The notes beneath the pieces were generated by a model, which worked only from the letters and a program-made list of their open reading frames with translations, was not told the DNA's origin and made no database searches. The translations under genes were made by a program, and so were the position numbers. DNA of 64,000 nucleotides from contig JAIEMN010000006.1 of NCBI GenBank assembly GCA_019752115.1, forward strand, positions 20,944 through 84,943, written 5' to 3'. Origin of the DNA: Gemmatimonadaceae bacterium. GTDB taxonomy: Bacteria; Gemmatimonadota; Gemmatimonadetes; Gemmatimonadales; Gemmatimonadaceae. Position 1 is the first letter of the stretch; each line of letters opens with the position of its first letter. Shown piece by piece: positions 50,417 to 60,029 of the stretch.

Positions 50417-50422
50417 CTTGGC

Positions 50423-52725
50423 ATGGCTCCACTACCGCCGGTCGCGGCCCCCGATTGGGTCCGCACCCTGCACGACCTCGACGTCGGGGTGGTGATCCAG
50501 GATCGCAATGCCCGCATTGTCTTTGCCAATGCGAAGGCGAACGCCTTGCTCGGCGTCAGCGCCGAAGAGATGGTGCAACGCACCACCGACGACGCGCGGT
50601 GGGATGTGATCTTTTCCGACGGCACGCCGCTTAGCCGCCATGATCATCCGGGGATGCGCGCGCTCCTCACGCGAGAGCCGCAGCGCGCCGTCGTGATGGG
50701 AGTGCGGCGCGGCGATGCCGCCGAGCGGATCTGGATCATGATGTCGGCCGTGCCGCAGTTCGACGCGCACGGCGAAATAGACCAGGTCGTGATCTCGTTC
50801 AGCGACATCAGTGCGGCGCACGCCGCGCTGCGCGCGTCCGAAGCGACGTACGATTCGGTGTTCCGCTCGATGTCGGAAGGGCTGGTGATTCACAACGCCG
50901 ACGGCACGATCAAGGCCGCCAACGCGGCCGCCGAGCGCGTGCTCGGGCTGTCGGTGGACCAGATGACCGGCCGTGCGGCCACGGACCCGAGCTGGCGGCT
51001 CGCGCGGGATGATGACGGTCCCCTGCTGCCGGGAGACATTCCATCCGAGGCGGCGCGTCGCACCGGCGAACCGGTAGGCCCGGTCGTGTTGTCGGTCCAC
51101 CGACCCGACGGCACGCGGGCGTGGCTCGAAGTGCGCGCCGACCCGCTGCGCGAACATGGTGATGACACGGTGCGCGGTGTGGTCGCGACCTTTACCGACA
51201 TCACCGACACGCGCACGACGCAGCTGGCGCTCGAAGCGAGCCGGCCGCAGACGCAGCGCGTACTCGATGCCGTGCCGGGCATCGTCTTTCAGTATCGGCA
51301 CCGGTCGGAGCAGGACAGCCGCCTGGTGTTCGTGGCCGGGCGTATCCGCGAAGTGCTGGGTATGCAGTCGGACGAAGTGCGCGGGAACGCCAACGTGCTC
51401 TTCGAGCGGCTGTCGCCATCACAGCGGACGATGCTGCGTGAGGCGATCGCCCGCGTGATCGTGACGCGTGGCCCGTTTCAGCACGAGGTGTCCTTCGAAC
51501 ACGTGGATGGTGGCCTCCGGTGGCTCCGGCTCTTCGGCGTGCCCGACACGGGTGCGGACGGCATCTTCTACACCGGCGTGATGCTCGATGTGACGGCCGA
51601 GAAGCAGATGGCCGATGCGCTGCGCACGCGGCAGCGTCGCGAGGCCATGGGCGACATGGCGGCCGGGATCGCGCACAACTTCAACAACATGCTCGCCGTG
51701 GTGCTCCCCAACCTGCAGATGGCGATGGAGCAGGCGTCGGCGGACCCGGCGTCCGGGGACCTCGTGGAGTTGGTGGGCGATGCAGAACGGGCGGCACGCA
51801 GTGCGGCCGATCTGGTGCGTCGCATGCTCGCGCTGGGTCGCGCCGATGCGTCGGATGTGAGCGCGCATGCCGATCTGGTGCCGATCGTCCACGAGGCGCT
51901 GCACATCTGCCGCCAGACCTTCGATCGGGGGATCACGATCAGTGCATCCATTCGCGTACCGCGCGCGATGGTGCGGGCGCTGGCCAGCGATCTGCAGCAG
52001 GTGGTGCTCAATCTCTGTCTCAATGCGCGCGATGCCCTGGTCGGCGTGCGGAACCCGGTGCTCAGCGTCTCGCTCGAACCGGACGGCCACCACGGCGTGC
52101 TGCTGACCGTGCGGGATACGGGCATCGGCATGTCCGAGGCCACGTTGCGACGCATCGGCGAGCCGTTCTTCACCACGAAGCAGCCGGGGCGCGGTACCGG
52201 GCTCGGGCTCGCGTCGGCCTTCCACACGATCAGTGAAGCGGGGGGCAGCTGGTCGGTTATGTCCACCGCGGGGGCCGGCACGACGTTTACGGTCCAGCTG
52301 CCGGTGGCGGATCTGGCGGAGCCGGTAGGCGCGCGCGCCGAGGCCGAGGCGACGGGGCCGCTGACCGGGACGGTGCTGATCGTGGACGACGAGCCGATGG
52401 TGCGGACGGTGTTGGCGCGGCAGATCAGCCGCACCGGGTTGCACGCGGTGGTGGTGGATGGCGCCGAAGCCGCGCTGGAGCGGTTGCGAGCCGGTGTACC
52501 GGAGCTGCGAGCGGTCCTGCTCGATCTCTCATGCCCGGCATGTCCGGCGAGGAAGCGCTGCCGCTCATCAAGGTGCTGGTCCCCACGGTGCCGGTCATCG
52601 CGTTGTCCGGCTATGTCCCGGAGGACGCCGTGCTCGATCGCGCGTCGGCCATTCTGGCCAAGCCGCTGGGGCAACATCAACTGGAGACGGTGCTGCGTCA
52701 GGTGCTCAGCACGCCGGAGGGCTAA
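50423..52725 (+). CDS. Hybrid PAS histidine kinase with frameshifted receiver domain
   Basis: Multi-PAS sensor (about 10-130, 135-255, 270-395), HisKA with His418 in GIAHNFNNML, HATPase (VLNLCLNARDA, RGTGLGLASAF), and a C-terminal receiver domain starting about residue 645 (VLIVDDEPMVRT). Immediately after Asp701 in VLLDLS the frame is broken: the expected receiver continuation MPGMSGEEALPLIKVL is encoded in another frame from base 52531 to the TAA at 52723. One base appears to be missing near 52530 (CTCTC before ATG). The raw frame would run to 52783 as unrelated residues. This may be a real mutation, an error, or a programmed event. DUF350 follows directly. Confidence 0.85.
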
Positions 52726-52929
52726 ATGGACTGGTCCGTCGTCGGGCTCAACTTCCTCTATGCGATCATCGGTGTGGTGCTGATGTTCGTGTCCTACCGC
52801 GTGATCGATGCGCTCACCCCGCAGGTGGATTTCGCCGAGGAGCTCAAGAAGGGGAACATCGCGGTGGGGCTGTTCGTCGCGGCGATCTTCATCGCCGTGG
52901 CGATCGTGGTGGCTGGCGCGTTGAACTGA
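52726..52929 (+). CDS. DUF350 small membrane protein
   Basis: 67 aa, starting on the base after the receiver's TAA. Two membrane helices (LNFLYAIIGVVLMFVSYRVID and NIAVGLFVAAIFIAVAIVVAGAL) with the DUF350 middle LTPQVDFAEELKKGN. The family is a short inner-membrane protein of unknown function. Its TGA overlaps the start of the lytic transglycosylase gene (ATGA). Confidence 0.88.
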   Translation: MDWSVVGLNFLYAIIGVVLMFVSYRVIDALTPQVDFAEELKKGNIAVGLFVAAIFIAVAIVVAGALN

Positions 52930-53543
52930 TGCGCACGCGGCACCTCTGGGGCGCGCTCCTGTTCGTGTCGTCGGCGGCGCAGGCGCAGCCGCGGGCGGCG
53001 GCCGATCGATACGACGACGCCTTCCGCAAGGCGGCCAAGCGGCAGTTCGGCCCGGCGTTTGACTGGCGCGTGTTCAAGGCGCAAGGAATGGCGGAGAGCA
53101 ATATCGACCCCACCGCGCGCAGCGGCGTGGGCGCCCGTGGCGTGATGCAGCTCATGCCGATGACCTTTCGGGAAGTCGCGTCGAAGAATCCCGAGTTGAC
53201 GCGCATCGACGACGCCGAGTCGAACATCGCCGCCGGCGTGGCCTACGATCGCACCCTGTGGCTGCGCTGGGCGCAGGACTCCATCGAGGCCGATCGGTTG
53301 CCGTTCATGTTCGCGAGCTACAACGCGGGCCGGGGCACGCTGCTGCAGGCGCAGAAGCGCGCGCGCGCCGAACAGCTCGATCCGCGGGCCTGGCCGAGTA
53401 TCGAGCGCGTGGCGCCCACGGTGCCGCGGTGGCGGCACACCGAAACGTTGGGGTACGTGAAGCGCATCGCCGCGTTTCAGGCGGGGCTCGATGATCGGGG
53501 GCGCGTGATCGCCAATGGCGTGACGGCGCGCGGCAAGCGCTAG
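52929..53543 (+). CDS. Lytic transglycosylase (SLT domain)
   Basis: 204 aa. A signal peptide (MRTRHLWGALLFVSSAAQAQ) precedes an SLT domain with the catalytic Glu in FKAQGMAESNIDP, then GARGVMQLMPMT, NIAAGVAYDRTLWLRW, ASYNAGRG and LGYVKRI. It cuts peptidoglycan without water addition, in the periplasm. The start overlaps the DUF350 stop. Its TAG stop lies in CGCTAGCGATCGC, the start of a 10-bp tandem repeat. Confidence 0.93.
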   Translation: MRTRHLWGALLFVSSAAQAQPRAAADRYDDAFRKAAKRQFGPAFDWRVFKAQGMAESNIDPTARSGVGARGVMQLMPMTFREVASKNPELTRIDDAESNIAAGVAYDRTLWLRWAQDSIEADRLPFMFASYNAGRGTLLQAQKRARAEQLDPRAWPSIERVAPTVPRWRHTETLGYVKRIAAFQAGLDDRGRVIANGVTARGKR

Positions 53544-53589
53544 CGATCGCGAGAAATCGCTACCGATCGCTACCGATCGCTACCGATCG
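53541..53589. repeat. TAGCGATCGG tandem units between convergent genes
   Basis: On the plus strand TAGCGATCGC (53541-53550), then TACCGATCGC three times (53560-53589). On the minus strand the units read TAGCGATCGG or GCGATCGGTAG. The TAG of the first unit is the stop of the lytic transglycosylase (53541-53543), and the TAG of the minus-strand unit is the stop of the methyltransferase (53580-53582). Confidence 0.85.
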
Positions 53590-55268
53590 CCGCGTCGCGC
53601 GCACCAGAACTGGTACATCCCCCAGAAAGTCATGGGATGCCGCTCCTCGAAGCGGGCCCACGCCGCCAGATCGCGCCCCGCCTGCGGCGCGGGATGTTCC
53701 GCGGCGAACCGCCACTGTACATCGCGCGGCAGCTGAAAGCCCAGGAACTCGAGATCGAGGGCCGCGAGCTCGCCCGCAAGCTCCTCGATGGTGTAGCTCC
53801 GCTCCTGGACGTGCGCGACGAGGTCACGAAAGCCACTCAAAGCGTACGCGTCCAGCGAGTCCATTGCTGCGGCGGCGGGATGCGCCCCGGGTAACGCGAG
53901 CAGATGCTGTCGCGCGCGACGCAGGTCATCGTCGCGGGTGGGCAGGCCTTGGGACATGATCTCGGCGCGCGCGGCGCGCACGCTGCGCCGTGCCAGCGTG
54001 CTGTACAGGCCAATCTTCAACAGTCCGCGCGGCGCGAGCCGCTGCACGAGTTGTTGCCACCCGGCGCGCGGATCGCGCAGGTGATGCAACACGCCGGAGC
54101 AACTGATCACCGCGTAGTGGGTGTCGAGCTGTTCGAGCGCAAGCAGATCGCCGTGGAAGAGCCGCACATTCCGGATCTGCAGCGTATCGAGCATGCGGGA
54201 CGCATACCCGAGACTGGCGCGACTCAGGTCGAACGCGGTGATCTCGGCGTTGGGGAAGCTCGTGGCGAGGTGCGCGGTTTGCCGGCCGGTGCCGCAGCCG
54301 GCAATCAGGATGCTCCGCCCCTCCGGCGGTGCCACGTCGGGGCGCCATTCACGCGCCAGTTCGGCGAGCGTGCTGACGCGCGCGGTCGGCGCGGTAACCC
54401 AGCGGGGATACGGATGCGCTTCGTACTGCGCGCGCACGCGCGCCGATCCGTCATCGCTCGTGAGGGCGAGGGACGGGATCTCGGCCGCGCGCTGCTGTTC
54501 TTCCAGGAGATCGCGCACCTGCCGCTGCAGCAGTCGCGACATCGGCTCGGCGAGCGCGCCCCACGTGCGGTCGGCAATCGGCTCGAGCAACTCCCATCCG
54601 GCGACGGTCCGCAGCGGCCGGTACAGGCTGTAGGTGAGCAGCACCGGGGCGAGCACCGCCGGCGAGGTCCCGCTGGCGAGCGTCGTGCCCATCGCGTCCG
54701 CCATGGCCTGCACCATCGCGGTTTCCTCGGGTGACTCGGCCCAGACGTATTCGCCGTTGAACGCGGCGGCGCCGAGCCACGCGATGCTGTTCCAGAGCCA
54801 GCGCTGGGCGATGAACGCCGGGTCGATGGCGCGCTCCAGCAGCGCGCGACGCCACCGCACGCATAGCGCTTCGCCCTCGCGCGTCCCCACCACAATGTGC
54901 GGCAGCAGGAGCGGCACGAGGGGATGCCCGACCAGGTCGTGCAGCGCATCGGTCACGACCGACTCGGCCGGCGACCGCAGTTGCCGGGCGGCATCGGATC
55001 CGGTGAGCAACGCGAGGAGCGACGGCGCGAGTGCCTGCGCCGGCACGCCGGGATCGGCCGCCACGCTTGCCAGCACCGCGAGGACGGTGTCGTTGGCCAC
55101 CGAGATCGCCACCGACTCCAGGAGGGTCGCGACGAGTCGGCGCAGCGGCGCCATCGCTGGTGAGGTGCGATCGGCGGGCGACGCGTGTCCGAGCGTTTCG
55201 AAGAGCAGGAGGAGCGCCTCTCGCTGCTGCCCAGCGCTGAACAGGGCGAGCGCGCGCTCGTGAATCAC
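53580..55268 (-). CDS. Class I SAM-dependent methyltransferase with long N-terminal helical domain
   Basis: 562 aa. The N-terminal 260 residues are alpha-helical, alanine/leucine-rich and of unknown type. The methyltransferase half has AQYEAHPYPRW, then motif I ILIAGCGTGRQTAHLA, acidic AEITAFDLSRAS, and the post-I CSGVLHHLRDPRAGW. Such large methyltransferases often modify polyketide or sugar-like substrates. The last residues GDR and the TAG stop come from the 10-bp repeat. It converges on the lytic transglycosylase. Confidence 0.82.
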   Translation of the reverse strand: MIHERALALFSAGQQREALLLLFETLGHASPADRTSPAMAPLRRLVATLLESVAISVANDTVLAVLASVAADPGVPAQALAPSLLALLTGSDAARQLRSPAESVVTDALHDLVGHPLVPLLLPHIVVGTREGEALCVRWRRALLERAIDPAFIAQRWLWNSIAWLGAAAFNGEYVWAESPEETAMVQAMADAMGTTLASGTSPAVLAPVLLTYSLYRPLRTVAGWELLEPIADRTWGALAEPMSRLLQRQVRDLLEEQQRAAEIPSLALTSDDGSARVRAQYEAHPYPRWVTAPTARVSTLAELAREWRPDVAPPEGRSILIAGCGTGRQTAHLATSFPNAEITAFDLSRASLGYASRMLDTLQIRNVRLFHGDLLALEQLDTHYAVISCSGVLHHLRDPRAGWQQLVQRLAPRGLLKIGLYSTLARRSVRAARAEIMSQGLPTRDDDLRRARQHLLALPGAHPAAAAMDSLDAYALSGFRDLVAHVQERSYTIEELAGELAALDLEFLGFQLPRDVQWRFAAEHPAPQAGRDLAAWARFEERHPMTFWGMYQFWCARRGDR

Positions 55269-55352
55269 TGCGGGGGCGTCGGGAATGGGCAGACCTTCAG
55301 TGGGGTGGACGGCGCGCGAACCGAGGACACGTCACCCGAACATGACGCCGAT

Positions 55353-56345
55353 CTACGGACTTGGCGAGTCCGGCGCGATCCTCATGGGCACCCCGAAGCG
55401 GGGGAAGAGCGCTTCGGTATCGAGGAAATAGTTCATGTGCCCGATCGTGTCGCCGTCGAACTCCACCAGCACAATCGCCCACGGCTGGGCGCCGCCCTGC
55501 CGATACTGCGCAAAGGCGGGGACCCCGTTCGCCTGCACTGGCACGAGCACCGACCCTTCGCACCCCGCGCCGCGGCCGCTGAGCCAGTCGGCGATGTCGG
55601 CACGCCCCTGCAGCCAGAAGTCGTAGGGGGGCATGCACATCGTGGCGTCGTCGCGCAGCAGACTGACGATGCGCGGCACGTCGTACGCTTCGAAGGCCTT
55701 CGTGAAGGCCTCGAGCAGGTGACGTTGCGCGGGCGTCAACGCGGCCTGCTCAGTCGCCATGTTGCGAGCGGCGAGTGCCACGAGCCGATCGAGTGACTCG
55801 CCCTGCCGATGCTCGGCGAGGGTGGCGCGGGCCCGCTGCAGCGCGCTGTTCACGGCCGCGACGGTCATGTCGAGCGCCTCGGCCGTTTCGGCGGCGCTCC
55901 AATTGAGCACCTGCGTGAGAATGAGCGCGGCGCGCTGGCGTGCGGGGAGATGCTGCAGCGCGGCGACAAAGGCGAGCCGGATGCTTTCGCGCAGCACGGC
56001 CTGCTCATGTACGTCGATGTCGGCCGGGATGACCGCGAGATCGGGCACCGGCTCGAGCCAGTACCCGCGGGGCTTCGTTGGCAGGTCGTCGGTGGTCTTG
56101 TTGGCCGGGTGCAGATCCATCGCGCGCAGGCGCGGCGAGCGCCCCGAGAGCGCATCGAGGCAGACGTTGGTGGCGATGCGGTGCAGCCAGGTGGACAGCT
56201 GCGCGCGCCCGTCGAACGTGTCGCGTGCCTTCCAGGCGCGCAGCATGGTTTCCTGCACCGCATCTTCGGCGTCGAGCACCGAGCCGAGCAGCCGATAGCA
56301 GTGGGCTGTGAGTTGGGGGCGGTGGCGCTCGAAATCGGGAGACAT
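55353..56345 (-). CDS. ECF sigma factor with SnoaL-like C-terminal domain (SigJ/TIGR02960 type)
   Basis: 330 aa from ATG 56345. Sigma region 2 (LTAHCYRLLGSVLDAEDAVQETMLRAWKA) and region 4 (ALQHLPARQRAALILTQVLNWSAAETAEALDMTVAAVNSALQRARATL) are clear; the region between them includes a typical linker. A C-terminal SnoaL/NTF2-like domain (about 215-330) is as in ECF41-like factors, where it controls sigma activity without an anti-sigma partner. It should recruit RNA polymerase to stress genes. It is divergent from the YdjM-like gene. Confidence 0.9.
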   Translation of the reverse strand: MSPDFERHRPQLTAHCYRLLGSVLDAEDAVQETMLRAWKARDTFDGRAQLSTWLHRIATNVCLDALSGRSPRLRAMDLHPANKTTDDLPTKPRGYWLEPVPDLAVIPADIDVHEQAVLRESIRLAFVAALQHLPARQRAALILTQVLNWSAAETAEALDMTVAAVNSALQRARATLAEHRQGESLDRLVALAARNMATEQAALTPAQRHLLEAFTKAFEAYDVPRIVSLLRDDATMCMPPYDFWLQGRADIADWLSGRGAGCEGSVLVPVQANGVPAFAQYRQGGAQPWAIVLVEFDGDTIGHMNYFLDTEALFPRFGVPMRIAPDSPSP

Positions 56346-56463
56346 GGCAGGCGAGGCGTGTGGGGAGTGACGACCGAACAACCTACGCGACCGCCCCGAT
56401 ACCCGCTGACCGCGTCCCCGTTCGTCCCTGTACGGGCCGGGGCCGCCGTGCGTAGAATGGGCC

Positions 56464-57741
56464 ATGGACAACATCACGCATGGCCTGGCCGGCCTGCTCA
56501 TGGCCGACGTGACCGTGCAGTCGATGAGTTCGCGCCAGCGTCGCACGATTTCGCCGCGGGTGCGCCGGGCGACGGTGCTGCTGGGGATCGCGGCCGCGGA
56601 GTTCCCCGACAGTGATCTGCTGTACTCGGGGCCGCTGGTGCAGTTGGGGCCGCTCGGCTACTTGCTGCATCATCGCGGGCACACGCATACGCTCATCTGG
56701 GCGACGATCAGTGCGCTCGCGTTGTGGTGGTTCGCGCGCCGATGGATTGCGCGCGGTGATTCCGCCGACCGATCGACGCCCACCGGGCCGTTGCTGTGGC
56801 TCGCGCTCGCCGGGACGTGGTCGCACCTGCTCCTCGACTGGACGAACAGCTACGGGGTGCATCCGTTCTGGCCGCTCGATGACCGGTGGTACTACGGCGA
56901 CGCGGTATTCATCGTGGAGCCGTGGTTGTGGCTGGTGGCCATTCCGCCGCTGCTCTTTGGCGCGCGCTCGCGCGGCGGGCGCGTGCTGTTGGTGCTGCTC
57001 GCGCTCGTGATGCTGGCGGCGAGCGGATTCACCGGACAGGTCGCGGGTGTGATTGCGGTGGCGCTGCTGGTGTTCGCGGCGCTGTGGACGGGTGCGCAGT
57101 GGCTGCTCCCGGCGCGCGGCCGCGCCTGGGCCGGCCTCGCACTGTGGGCGGGTGTCACGACGGGCTTTGTGGTGAGCGGTCGCGCCGTGCGCGCGGCGGT
57201 CACGGCAACCGCGGCGGCGCGTGGGGACACGGTGCTGGATGTGGTGCTCAATCCCGCGCCCGGCGATCCAACGTGCTGGTCCACACTCGTCGTCTCGCGC
57301 AGCGCGGATCGGTCCACGTACCGCCTCACGAGCGGCATTGCGGGGCTCCTGGCGCGCCGCAACGCCGAGGCGTGTCTCACGACGTACGCGAACGGGCGCG
57401 TAGGCGGTGATGTGCTCGGTGGGTTGCCGGGGACGTCGGCTCAGGTGCCCTTCGACGTGTCGCCGGCGCTCGCGTGGCGGACCACGTGGGCGGCGCCGGT
57501 GGCCGATCTCGTGCAGCTGTCGAATACGCGCTGCGAAGTGGCCGCGGCGTTGCGCTTCATGCGCACGCCGGTGTGGCAGACCACGGCAGATGGATATCTC
57601 CTGCTCGCCGACGCGCGCTACGGTACCGGTGGCGGCTTCAACGCGCTCGCGTATCCGGCGGCCGCGGGGCCGTGCTCGATTGCGGGGCGGTGGATTCCGT
57701 CCTGGACGCCGCCCCGCCTGGATGTGCTGCGCGGCCGCTAG
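56464..57741 (+). CDS. YdjM/DUF457-like membrane metal-dependent hydrolase
   Basis: 425 aa. The N-terminal MDNITHGLAGLLMADV and LHHRGHTHTL (His-rich metal motif) plus LLLDWTNSYGVHPFWP are typical of the LexA-regulated YdjM/DUF457 family. Several membrane helices lie in 80-240 (e.g. VLLVLLALVMLAA, VIAVALLVFAALW). The C-terminal 180 residues are a soluble, likely external domain of unknown type. It is probably a membrane-bound hydrolase. It overlaps the serine hydrolase gene at the 3' end by 4 bp. Confidence 0.82.
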   Translation: MDNITHGLAGLLMADVTVQSMSSRQRRTISPRVRRATVLLGIAAAEFPDSDLLYSGPLVQLGPLGYLLHHRGHTHTLIWATISALALWWFARRWIARGDSADRSTPTGPLLWLALAGTWSHLLLDWTNSYGVHPFWPLDDRWYYGDAVFIVEPWLWLVAIPPLLFGARSRGGRVLLVLLALVMLAASGFTGQVAGVIAVALLVFAALWTGAQWLLPARGRAWAGLALWAGVTTGFVVSGRAVRAAVTATAAARGDTVLDVVLNPAPGDPTCWSTLVVSRSADRSTYRLTSGIAGLLARRNAEACLTTYANGRVGGDVLGGLPGTSAQVPFDVSPALAWRTTWAAPVADLVQLSNTRCEVAAALRFMRTPVWQTTADGYLLLADARYGTGGGFNALAYPAAAGPCSIAGRWIPSWTPPRLDVLRGR

Positions 57742-59303
57742 GGCCGACAGACGGGCGGTGCGCCCACCTTGAGGTCGAGCGGGACGGCCACCACGGTGAA
57801 CTCCTGCACGCGCGGCGGCATGGTGGGCGCGAGGGTGATTCCCACGCGCAGGGCACCGCTGGCGCACCGCAGCTTCCACGCGCCGCGCAGCGCATTCTCG
57901 GCCCACAGCGGTCCCTCGGGTTCACAGCGACCACCGGCCGCATCGACCAGCTTCCGGATGGCGGCGGCGCGACGCGGCCCACTTTCGTCGAGAAAGAGAT
58001 TCATCGCGGCGATGCTGTCGGCGAGCGGCTGCTGCCACTGCTGCACGAGGCGCGTGGCCTTCTGCTGCAGATCCACCAGCACCGGTGAGGGCTGCACCGT
58101 GCGCGGCACCAGCGCACCGGCCCTGGCGAGGGCTTCGAACGCGGCGTCGATGGGCGCGCCCCAGCTGGTGTAGGTGAGGTTGCCAAGCGCGACGATCCCG
58201 ACGCCGTATTCGGGGAGCCAGCGCATCTGCGAGCCAAAGCCGGGGAGGCCGCCGGAGTGGGCGACGATGTGGTTGAAGAGACAGTTCTGCGACACGCGCA
58301 GCCCGTACGCGTACCCACCGCTCGTGTGGGCGAGCTCGCCGTTGGCATTGCGCGCCGCGGTGCCGCCGCTGAAGCGCGCCACGAGCTGCATTTCGCGCAG
58401 CGAGCTGCGCTTGAGCACGGGGGATTCTGCCCCATCACGTGGCGGCCACGCGCTCAGCATGAGCCCCACCCAGCGGGAGAGATCGGCGCTGGAGGTGAGC
58501 ATGCCGCCCATGGCGCCGAACGATCCATCGGGGAGCGCCGGTTCTTCGAGCCACTGGCCGTCCTGCAGACGATAGCCGTGGGCGAGTCGGGCGGCGGGGA
58601 CGCTGCGCGCCTCCATGGTGGTGGAGGTCATGCCGAGCGGCAGCAGGATCTTGTCGCGCACATACCGCGCGTACGGCATGCCACTCACGTTCACCACGAT
58701 GCGGCCGAGGATGGCGAAGCCGAAGTTCGAGTACTCGTAGCTGATGCCGGGCACGTTCGAGAACGGGATGCCCTTGGCGATCATCGCCGAGAGTTCGGCG
58801 TCGGTGCGGGCGAGCTGCTGGTCGCCCCAGGGGTTGTCTTCGGGGAAGCCCGCCGAGTGGGAGAGCAGATGGCGAATGGTGATGCGCGGCGCGTCGGTGG
58901 TGGGATAGGCGAGCGCCTTCATCTGCGGGACGTACTTCTCGGCTGGATCGTCGAGCGAGAGCTCGCCCGCATCGCGCAGCTGCAGAATGGCGAGGGCGGT
59001 GAAGCTCTTGGTCATCGACGCGATGCGAAAGACGGTGCTGGTGTCTACGGGTGCCTTGCTGGGCACCTCCCGCAGCCCCACCGCGGCAACATGCAGCAAC
59101 TGTCCATCGACGACGACCCCGTAGGCGATACCAGGCACGCGACTGCGCTCGGCGAAGGCGCGCATGACAGAGTCCACCGCAGGCATGGCGCGGCGGAGCT
59201 TGGCGAGGCGATCGGGGTCGCGGAACGTCGGTGCTGGAGCAACTGATGACTGCGCACGCATCAGCGTTGGCGCGAGCAACAGCAGAGCGATGAAGCGACG
59301 CAT
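57738..59303 (-). CDS. Secreted class C beta-lactamase-like serine hydrolase
   Basis: 521 aa from ATG 59303 (RRFIALLLLAPTLMRAQ, a signal peptide). Active-site motifs: SxxK in RIASMTKSFTAL, YxN in YEYSNFGFAI, and HxG in IVAHSGGLPGFG. The large C-terminal extension is common in esterase/peptidase members of the family. It should act in the periplasm on esters, amides or D-amino-acid peptides; true beta-lactam hydrolysis is unproven. It is divergent from the SnoaL-like gene, with a TTGACA box between them. Confidence 0.9.
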   Translation of the reverse strand: MRRFIALLLLAPTLMRAQSSVAPAPTFRDPDRLAKLRRAMPAVDSVMRAFAERSRVPGIAYGVVVDGQLLHVAAVGLREVPSKAPVDTSTVFRIASMTKSFTALAILQLRDAGELSLDDPAEKYVPQMKALAYPTTDAPRITIRHLLSHSAGFPEDNPWGDQQLARTDAELSAMIAKGIPFSNVPGISYEYSNFGFAILGRIVVNVSGMPYARYVRDKILLPLGMTSTTMEARSVPAARLAHGYRLQDGQWLEEPALPDGSFGAMGGMLTSSADLSRWVGLMLSAWPPRDGAESPVLKRSSLREMQLVARFSGGTAARNANGELAHTSGGYAYGLRVSQNCLFNHIVAHSGGLPGFGSQMRWLPEYGVGIVALGNLTYTSWGAPIDAAFEALARAGALVPRTVQPSPVLVDLQQKATRLVQQWQQPLADSIAAMNLFLDESGPRRAAAIRKLVDAAGGRCEPEGPLWAENALRGAWKLRCASGALRVGITLAPTMPPRVQEFTVVAVPLDLKVGAPPVCRP

Positions 59304-59352
59304 GGCGAGATATCCGGTGAGTGGCGTGAGATGACTGGTGAGAATCTTCACT

Positions 59353-59382
59353 TGACAGCGGCGCCTCGCGAGCCGTAGCGTA
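59353..59382 (+). promoter_or_regulatory. Possible promoter of the SnoaL-like gene
   Basis: TTGACA (59353-59358) is a perfect -35 box. TAGCGT (59377-59382) follows at 18 bp and is a weak -10. The SD CAGGAG and ATG 59434 lie 52 bp further on. Confidence 0.4.
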
Positions 59383-59433
59383 GTGGTGCGGGCCGATGCC
59401 CGCATCCCACCCTTCCTCCCCAGGAGTGTCCGC

Positions 59434-59922
59434 ATGATGCGTGTGCGTACGGCTGTACTCGCGGCCAGCCTGCTGCTGGTCCCCTCCCTTGCTTCGGCGC
59501 AGAAGTTGTCGGCGGCCGATGAAGCGGCGGTGAACAAGATTGCCACCGATTACGTCGCCGCGTGGGCCAAGGCGGATGCCAAGGCCATCGCCGGGCTTCA
59601 TACGGCCGATGCCGTGATCGTTGGTGGCGACGGTGCGGTCTCCTCGGGTCGCGCGGCGATCGAGAAGGCCGTGGCCGCGAACTTTGCCGGCATGTTCAAG
59701 GGCACGACGCTCAAGGTGATGCCGGCCGGTACCCGTCAGCTGGCGCCGAACGTGGCCGGCGCGCATGGCACGTGGGAAGTCTCTGCGGGCGGGAAGGTGG
59801 TGGCGAGCGGACACTTCGTCTCGACCGATGTGAAGACCGCGGAAGGATGGAAGACGGCGCACTTTGCGTCGTTCACGCCCCAGGCGCCGCCGGCCCCGCC
59901 CGCGCCGGCAAAGAAGAAGTAA
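59434..59922 (+). CDS. Exported SnoaL/DUF4440-like protein
   Basis: 162 aa from ATG 59434 with CAGGAG upstream. A signal peptide (RTAVLAASLLLVPSLASAQ) precedes an NTF2-like domain: DEAAVNKIATDYVAAWAKADAKAIAGLHTADAVIVGGDG and ASGHFVSTDVKTAEGWKTAHFASF. The C-terminal tail is Ala/Pro/Lys-rich. Such proteins are often ketosteroid-isomerase-like binding proteins; the ligand is unknown. A hairpin lies 12 bp after the stop. Confidence 0.85.
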   Translation: MMRVRTAVLAASLLLVPSLASAQKLSAADEAAVNKIATDYVAAWAKADAKAIAGLHTADAVIVGGDGAVSSGRAAIEKAVAANFAGMFKGTTLKVMPAGTRQLAPNVAGAHGTWEVSAGGKVVASGHFVSTDVKTAEGWKTAHFASFTPQAPPAPPAPAKKK

Positions 59923-59934
59923 GCCCCACGCTCC

Positions 59935-59969
59935 GGTGCCCTCCGAGTCCGCACGATTCGGAGGGCGCC
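59935..59969 (+). terminator. Hairpin after the SnoaL-like gene
   Basis: GGTGCCCTCCGA (59935-59946) pairs with TCGGAGGGCGCC (59958-59969), a 12-bp stem with one G-T pair. It probably terminates the upstream gene; no strong T-run. Confidence 0.6.
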
Positions 59970-60029
59970 GCCGGGCCAGGTGTTGTTTCGTGGATTCGGA
60001 TGGCACGCCACATTTCCACCGGAGCCCCG

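Noticed and set aside
52458..53543. One long frame bridging kinase end, DUF350 and lytic transglycosylase
   Set aside because: The first part is out of frame with the real receiver and DUF350; only the portion from ATG 52929 is coding.
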